Origin: Treponema zioleckii
Lineage (GTDB): Bacteria > Spirochaetota > Spirochaetia > Treponematales > Treponemataceae
NCBI RefSeq assembly: GCF_014737315.1
Contig: NZ_JPUF01000038.1
Span: 1-39,280, forward strand
Reading direction: 5' to 3'
Length of the DNA: 39,280 nucleotides
Of this stretch, positions 35,034 through 39,280 are shown piece after piece. The notes under the pieces are model-generated. The model searched no databases, had not been told where the DNA came from, and was given only the letters and a program-made list of their open reading frames with translations. The first letter of the stretch is position 1; each line of letters begins with the position of its first letter. The position numbers and the translations under genes were made by a program.

Positions 35034-36010
35034 TTTTCCTCCGTTTTCAGCGTCCTTTTGATTTTCATGCTCATAAGCGGCAGTACGTTTTCTTTTACAA
35101 AATAAATCCATTCGTCATCGCCCGAAGTAAGAACGGCTTTGAGGTACGGAACGACTTTTTTGTCGTCAAAAATCATTTTGCCCAAAGCAACTTTTGCTAC
35201 TGGCCAGTTCATATCCATAAAACATTCCAAAAGTCCCGCATAAAGTTCAGAATTTGTCCGAAGCTCCAGCTCCGTGATTTTCTCGATTGAAGCAACGTCG
35301 AATTTGTCGCGGCACAGGATAAAATGAAAATTCGCGTTGTCGAGAAGCTTGTATTTTTTTAGTGGCTCGTCCGCATCCAAAAGCGGGCGGTTGATTTTGA
35401 GTGCGGTTTTGATTAAGCCAAGCAGCTCAGTTTTGTCTTTCATGCCGCCCCGCACGATTTTCAAAAACGATTTTGAGCGCTCTTTGCTGAGCGGATTTGA
35501 ATCGCCGGGAACTGAATAGCAGCCGAAGCCGTCGAACGAAATGCGCAAAAGATAAATCAGCCCGCCCTTTTTTGCAAAATCCACAAAAACGCTTCCGTCA
35601 AAAAGCGAAAAGCAAAAATCGCTCGGTCGGGATTCTGGCATTTTGTAGAGGCAAATCTCGCAGTTGTTAAAAAGCTCCTCAAAATCAGAATTCATCTTTG
35701 TCCAACATTGGCGCGACAACGGAAAAAGCTGCTGCTCGATTTTGGAGAGTTCTGCTTCAGAGCAAGTGTTCTGCAACGATTTAAAAATCCCAGATTGGAC
35801 AAGGTTCTTTTTGTTTTCATCGTTTCCCGCCTCAAAAAGCAAATCTTCTATAAAATGAAGATATTTTTCAATCGGCTCGTTTTCTCTGATTTTCTGCGTT
35901 ATGAATTGTGCAAAATCACCTGCGGTAAAGAAATCCGCCCAAGCAAAATCTCGTTTTTCAAAGTCGAATTCAGGAAAGTGTTCTGTGATTGAATCGTAAA
36001 GATTTTTCAT
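35030..36010 (-). CDS. Multi-domain immunity-like protein (DUF7674/DUF5071-like)
   Basis: 326 aa. The N-terminal ~100 residues (ITEHFPEFDFEKRDFAWADF, GDFAQFITQKIREN) resemble DUF7674. The C-terminal ~60 residues (LLECFMDMNWPVAKVALGKM, VVPYLKAVLTSGDDEWIYFV) match the DUF5071 pattern, with its typical 'NWPVAK' and 'DDEW' segments. A middle domain (about 110-270) is not recognised. DUF5071 and related proteins are commonly found in polymorphic-toxin immunity clusters. The start overlaps the Fic stop by 4 nt (ATGA), so translation is coupled to Fic. It is the nearest partner of this Fic and the best candidate for its antidote or a secondary immunity protein. Confidence 0.72.
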   Translation of the reverse strand: MKNLYDSITEHFPEFDFEKRDFAWADFFTAGDFAQFITQKIRENEPIEKYLHFIEDLLFEAGNDENKKNLVQSGIFKSLQNTCSEAELSKIEQQLFPLSRQCWTKMNSDFEELFNNCEICLYKMPESRPSDFCFSLFDGSVFVDFAKKGGLIYLLRISFDGFGCYSVPGDSNPLSKERSKSFLKIVRGGMKDKTELLGLIKTALKINRPLLDADEPLKKYKLLDNANFHFILCRDKFDVASIEKITELELRTNSELYAGLLECFMDMNWPVAKVALGKMIFDDKKVVPYLKAVLTSGDDEWIYFVKENVLPLMSMKIKRTLKTEEK

Positions 36011-37116
36011 TTTTCCGCTTCTTCCCGCAACCGATAGTTCGTGCTTCTTCCGCCGGCGGTCGGATCTTTTTCGAGCACTCCTTTTTCTATCAAATCCGCG
36101 ATGTCGCGAAGGGCGGTGTCAGAGGAACATTTTGCGATTTTTGCCCACTTTGATGAATTGAGAACACCGAACCAGTTTCCGTTGGTGAGTTTTTCGAGCA
36201 TGAGAGTCTGACGCGGGTTGAGTTGAACACCGCAGAGCCTATTGCGGAACGAGTATTTTTTGAGGACATTTTCTGTTTCTATGCAGCTTTCATCGAGGGC
36301 TTTTTGCAGACACTCCAAAAACCAGATAAGCCACTCTGTAATGTCGGGCGAGCCGTGCTGGGTGCGTTCCAGAACATCATAGTAATTTTTTTTGTCGAGC
36401 GAAATCTGATTCGACATGCTATAAAAACGAAGATTCGTTCGGTCGCTCCGGCAAAGCATCATGTCCGAAATCGTGCGCGCGATTCGGCCGTTTCCGTCTT
36501 CAAACGGATGAAGCGTAACGAACCACAAATGAGCAATCGCCACGTTTACAAGCGAATCCCCTGATTTTGATTCATCGTTGAGCCAGTTCAAGAAAAAATG
36601 CATTTCTTCCGGGATTTTTTCGGCAGCCGGGGCTTCGTAATGAACTTTTTCCATCCCGATTGCGCCTGAAACAACCTGCATCGCTCCCGACCGATACTGC
36701 GCCACCTCGATTTTATTCATTCCGCTGTAGCCAGTCGGAAATAGGCAGGCGTGCCAGGCAAAAAGACGCTCTTTTGTAAGAGGATTTTGGTAATTCTGCG
36801 AGGCATCGAGCATCATTTCTACAACTGCATCAACATTTCTGTCCGTGTTGACTGCGATTTGCTTTTTTAGCCCCAAGCGGCGGGCAATTGAAGAGCGGAC
36901 TTGTTCTTTATTGAGAAGGAATCCTTCTATTTCGCTGGATTTTATGACATCAGCGGAAATACTTTCAAGAATTTTGTCTTCTTTTTGAGAAAGCCCCAAC
37001 AGCTCCATTTTTGAAAGCAGCTTTCCCTGTGAAATATGGCAACATTCCAAAAGCCCGGAGATTTTTTGAGAATCATAAGTAAAATGCTGCCAATTTTCGT
37101 ACTCGTAGATATACAT
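36007..37116 (-). CDS. Fic-family protein with N-terminal inhibitory helix
   Basis: 369-aa class II Fic. The catalytic loop HPFEDGNGR (203-211) is intact and the inhibitory motif S60..E64-G65 is in the N-terminal helix (KSSEIEG). The C-terminal region again has a winged-helix domain (TALRDIADLIEKGVLEKDP, GGRSTNYRL). It shares its general design with the Fic at 31130 but differs in length and most residues. The ATG at 37116 lies 6 nt after a good -10 box with no ribosome-binding site, so translation is probably leaderless. The next gene is coupled by ATGA overlap. Confidence 0.92.
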   Translation of the reverse strand: MYIYEYENWQHFTYDSQKISGLLECCHISQGKLLSKMELLGLSQKEDKILESISADVIKSSEIEGFLLNKEQVRSSIARRLGLKKQIAVNTDRNVDAVVEMMLDASQNYQNPLTKERLFAWHACLFPTGYSGMNKIEVAQYRSGAMQVVSGAIGMEKVHYEAPAAEKIPEEMHFFLNWLNDESKSGDSLVNVAIAHLWFVTLHPFEDGNGRIARTISDMMLCRSDRTNLRFYSMSNQISLDKKNYYDVLERTQHGSPDITEWLIWFLECLQKALDESCIETENVLKKYSFRNRLCGVQLNPRQTLMLEKLTNGNWFGVLNSSKWAKIAKCSSDTALRDIADLIEKGVLEKDPTAGGRSTNYRLREEAEK

Positions 37117-37122
37117 AGTCGC

Positions 37123-37151
37123 ATTCTAAAAGATTATGCGGAGATTAGCAA
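37123..37151 (-). promoter_or_regulatory. Promoter of the second Fic operon, leaderless
   Basis: Minus strand TTGCTA (-35), 17 nt, TAGAAT (-10). The -10 box ends 6 nt before the Fic ATG, so transcription should start at the ATG. Just upstream is the repeated hairpin at 37152-37196. Confidence 0.65.
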
Positions 37152-37196
37152 TTTATTCACCGCATTTTTTGCGGTGAATAAAGGTTTATTTACCGC
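37152..37196. other. Alternative-fold hairpin upstream of the second Fic operon
   Basis: Three copies of one 12-nt unit alternate in orientation: TTTATTCACCGC, GCGGTGAATAAA, TTTATTTACCGC. The first two make a perfect 12-bp stem (13 with the flanking A-T); the last two make a competing stem with two mismatches. It overlaps the end of the 37900 gene and precedes the Fic promoter. It may be a terminator or a switchable insulator. Confidence 0.55.
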
Positions 37197-37900
37197 AGAG
37201 AAGCAGAGTCCTGTACCTCCTAATAGCGTTTACATTTTTCGGACATTTCATCAAAAAAATCTTCGATGGCAAAGCAAAAATGGCTGTAGGTAATCTGCAC
37301 GGGAATTTTTTTTCTTCGGCAAAAAACAGGTACTTTTTCCCATGTTTTGATTCTTTAACGTTACATGATATTTCATTCCACGGAAAGAACTGTTTTGTCT
37401 TCAAATCCGTGATTCCATCGGCGTTGAATAAATTTGAGCGAAAAATTGAGCCAATATAAAATCCATTTTTCTTGATATTTTCCACATCCTGCAAGATTGT
37501 GTTGCCGCACTGCCTGCGCAAAATTTCGCGCATCCGGGACACGAACTTTTCTTGACAAAAAATCGCTTTGACTTCTTTTTCTTCCCCAGAAAGTATCAAA
37601 ATGTTCGTATCCCGTTCGTTTTTTACCTGAAAATCCCTAATCTCAGAAATCAGAATACTTTTCTTTTTAAAAAAAGCGATGATGTCTACCGTAATTTTAT
37701 CCCCATCAATTTCGACTTTTCTGAAAAAAACAAAAAGCGATAAAATGAACATAAGAATAAACACTGTCGTAATGAAGACCGAGCTGCCATCAAAATTTTC
37801 ATCGCGAGTGAAATAGAAAAAAGCCCAAGCAGGAAATCCGAGCAAGAGAAGTACCAGAACTTTTGAATAGACAGGATAGCAATTGTATTTTTCTTTCTAT
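37186..37900 (-). pseudogene. Two-helix PH-like membrane protein with a broken start codon
   Basis: The reading frame runs from about 37900 with the sequence YNCYPVYSKVLVLLLLGFPAWAFF, then a second transmembrane segment (FITTVFILMFILSLFVF) and a PH-like domain (KVEIDGDKITVDIIAFFKKK). At the expected start, behind GGCGGAAAAA as in neighbouring genes, the DNA reads ATAGAAAG where ATGAAAG is expected: one extra A, giving an in-frame TAG and no ATG. The only remaining start is a TTG at 37845 inside the first transmembrane segment. The protein would be 237 aa. Domain assignment is from shape only. Confidence 0.55.
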
Positions 37901-37921
37901 TTTTCCGCCCTTTTTGTGAGT

Positions 37922-38419
37922 TTATCTAAGCCATTTTTCGGGATTTATAACTTTGTTTTTGTACTTCATCCTGATTTTCAGCTTCATACCGCAATCTCCT
38001 CCGCCGTACAGGGTTCCCAAAAAAGTGCCTTTTGAAATCTTGTCGCCAACGTGCAATTCCTCGTTGAGTTTTATCCAGCCGAAATATTCAATTTCCAAAT
38101 CTTCGGTTCTGACGGCAATGGAATTACCATGTCCTCCGCTGGAAATTGTTTTGATTTCTGAAATTTCTCCGTCCAATGCGGAGCAAAATTTTTTGATGCT
38201 GTAATACGGGTACGCCACATAATCCCTAAAAAATGTTTTGCCCGTAAACGGATTTTGCGTCTCGCCGAATTTTTCAGTAATTTTGATTTTTGAAAAATCG
38301 ACTTTGGCGCTGGTCGTTTCAAGAATTACGGAACGAGCGTCTATCGTCATTCTGTTTGTTGCGCAGGAAGTGAGTAAAAGCAAAAAGAGGGCTGTATGAA
38401 TTAGAAAAAGTTTTTTCAT
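37922..38419 (-). CDS. Lipoprotein with degenerate M23 (LytM) peptidase-like domain
   Basis: 165 aa. Lipoprotein signal MKKLFLIHTALFLLLLTSCATN, Cys at residue 19. The C-terminal half has the M23 layout: GHGNSIAVRTEDLEIEYFGW, then VGDKISKGTFLGTLYGGG, then KLKIRMKYK. The catalytic residues are missing: the first His-x-G-x-D motif is replaced by 'FFRDYVAY' and the HxH strand by 'KLKIRM', so it should not cut peptidoglycan. Inactive LytM lipoproteins elsewhere regulate amidases (NlpD, EnvC type). The start overlaps the preceding stop by 4 nt (ATGA). It is followed 21 nt later by the broken 37900 gene. Confidence 0.72.
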   Translation of the reverse strand: MKKLFLIHTALFLLLLTSCATNRMTIDARSVILETTSAKVDFSKIKITEKFGETQNPFTGKTFFRDYVAYPYYSIKKFCSALDGEISEIKTISSGGHGNSIAVRTEDLEIEYFGWIKLNEELHVGDKISKGTFLGTLYGGGDCGMKLKIRMKYKNKVINPEKWLR

Positions 38420-38826
38420 TTGTTTTCCACCTTCTTGGCAAAAAATCTTCGCAAACGAAGTTCCTCGTTTTCGCTCATATATTTCAATGCTTCCTCGTCA
38501 AAATATTTTATGTGGTACGGATAAATGTCTTTCAGCTCGCCGTCGATGTATTGCAGGCAGAAAATGATGTTTCCAGAAACCAACTCCTCAAGAAAATCAA
38601 GATACGAAAGCTCGATACAAAAACCGTCCTTGTTGTCAAAATAAAAACCGTCGTGGCAATGCCAGTCGCCGCTAAAAGTGATTCGGTTATCATTCTCCGA
38701 GGGGCAGTTGAACACATACATGCGCACGTCGTCAAAAAGCCTGACAGAAAGCACGCCGTCATCTTCCTCAATTTCTAAGTCATAATCGCTCAAAAAACTT
38801 TTTATCAAATCAAAATCGTATATCAT
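38416..38826 (-). CDS. Unrecognised acidic small protein, immunity-like by context
   Basis: 136 aa, acidic with many aromatic residues (SVRLFDDVRMYVFNCPSE, ITFSGDWHCHDGFYFDNKDG, FCLQYIDGELKDIYPYHIKYF), no signal peptide, no transmembrane segment, no family I can name. Its general type (small acidic alpha/beta protein in a tight run) is like toxin-immunity proteins. GGAGGAAGA precedes the ATG; both ends overlap neighbours by 4 nt (ATGA). Confidence 0.68.
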   Translation of the reverse strand: MIYDFDLIKSFLSDYDLEIEEDDGVLSVRLFDDVRMYVFNCPSENDNRITFSGDWHCHDGFYFDNKDGFCIELSYLDFLEELVSGNIIFCLQYIDGELKDIYPYHIKYFDEEALKYMSENEELRLRRFFAKKVENK

Positions 38827-39260
38827 TCTTCCTCCGTTAGTTTTCTGATTTCAGGTTCTCTGCACGAAATAACATCGATAACATGATTTACGCAGAATAA
38901 GCCGTAATGCGTCCATTTTTCTGGATAAAAACTTCCGTCTTCAAATTTTCGGCAATCGGTCAGAACAGGCAAAGCGTCAATCAATCGCGATTTTTCAAAA
39001 ATAACAAGCCCTCTGCCCTTTTTAACTTCTCCCGAATCATAGGAAGCATAAGACTCGTTCCTAGTTTGGTGCAGAATGTAATCATCAAAGATGATTTCGT
39101 AAAACTCGCTTGTATCTGGAAAAACAAGTGTTGCTCCGTTAGCAGTCTCGCCGTTTGTACCAAGCGCAATAACAAAGCGAATACTGTTGTCTTCGCCCTC
39201 GCTGGCAGAAATCAAAAACAGCATTTTGTTCAAATCTTTTCCGAATGCAAGTTTTTTCAT
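38823..39260 (-). CDS. Unrecognised small protein at the window edge, immunity-like by context
   Basis: 145 aa: KKLAFGKDLNKMLFLISASEGEDNS, FVIALGTNGETANGATLVFPD, FYEIIFDDYILHQTRN, CRKFEDGSFYPEKWTHYGLF. No signal peptide and no family I know. I chose the ATG at 39260 because GGAGGAAGA lies directly before it; the frame also opens at an ATG at 39278 without a good site. Stop overlaps the next start (ATGA). It is the most upstream gene of the run seen here; the operon may begin beyond the window. Confidence 0.65.
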   Translation of the reverse strand: MKKLAFGKDLNKMLFLISASEGEDNSIRFVIALGTNGETANGATLVFPDTSEFYEIIFDDYILHQTRNESYASYDSGEVKKGRGLVIFEKSRLIDALPVLTDCRKFEDGSFYPEKWTHYGLFCVNHVIDVISCREPEIRKLTEEE

Positions 39261-39280
39261 TCTTCCTCCATTCGTCATGC

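Noticed and set aside
27248-39260. Integron cassette array with attC sites
   Set aside because: No integrase is visible, the gene junctions are ATGA overlaps instead of attC-sized spacers, and the 46-bp repeat does not show the expected core site pattern (GTTRRRY).

Overview
The window looks like a chromosomal segment of a host-associated Treponema or close spirochaete relative. The DNA is AT-rich, the rpsF-ssb-rpsR-rplI-dnaB order is intact, and the core genes have spirochaete-like neighbours (a fused Gld-type permease, Cache chemoreceptors, an isolated leuCD pair). The genus is inferred from gene content. No rRNA, tRNA or CRISPR array was seen.

Positions 1-27,000 are mostly core genome. 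From the left: the minus-strand ribosomal protein/SSB/DnaB operon (41-3441); a plus-strand pair, an RlmD-type rRNA methyltransferase and a secreted PQQ-type beta-propeller protein; leuCD with its own promoter and a bidirectional terminator; a three-gene Gld-like ABC system; RNase Z; a small lipoprotein; GTP cyclohydrolase I; an unusual fusion of a HAD phosphatase with a TrmR-type O-methyltransferase; three unrecognised membrane or small proteins; a MocR-type regulator; two dCache chemoreceptors; glgC; and a J-domain protein. Intergenic spaces hold several foldable repeats: a cloverleaf at 3494, a 202-bp inverted-repeat element at 16169, and a repeat cluster at 23800-24084.

Positions 27,248-39,260 are an accessory island of about 19 minus-strand genes, densely packed, often with 4-nt ATGA stop/start overlaps. 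It carries two Fic (AMPylase-type) genes, each with its own promoter, a bacteriocin-immunity-like 66-aa protein, a DUF7674/DUF5071-like protein, lipoproteins with BamE-like or degenerate M23 domains, and many small membrane or secreted proteins. The two Fic-headed units share an order: Fic, later a secreted protein with a nearly identical N-terminal module, later a 46-bp repeat, then a membrane protein. They look like two copies of one unit with replaced cargo. I read this as a toxin/immunity-type island, but only part of that rests on recognisable families.

Five island genes are each broken by one extra base, four in A/T homopolymers and one in a start codon. No gene in the first 27 kb shows this. 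Either the island is decaying or phase-variable, or the assembly has local errors; raw reads would decide.
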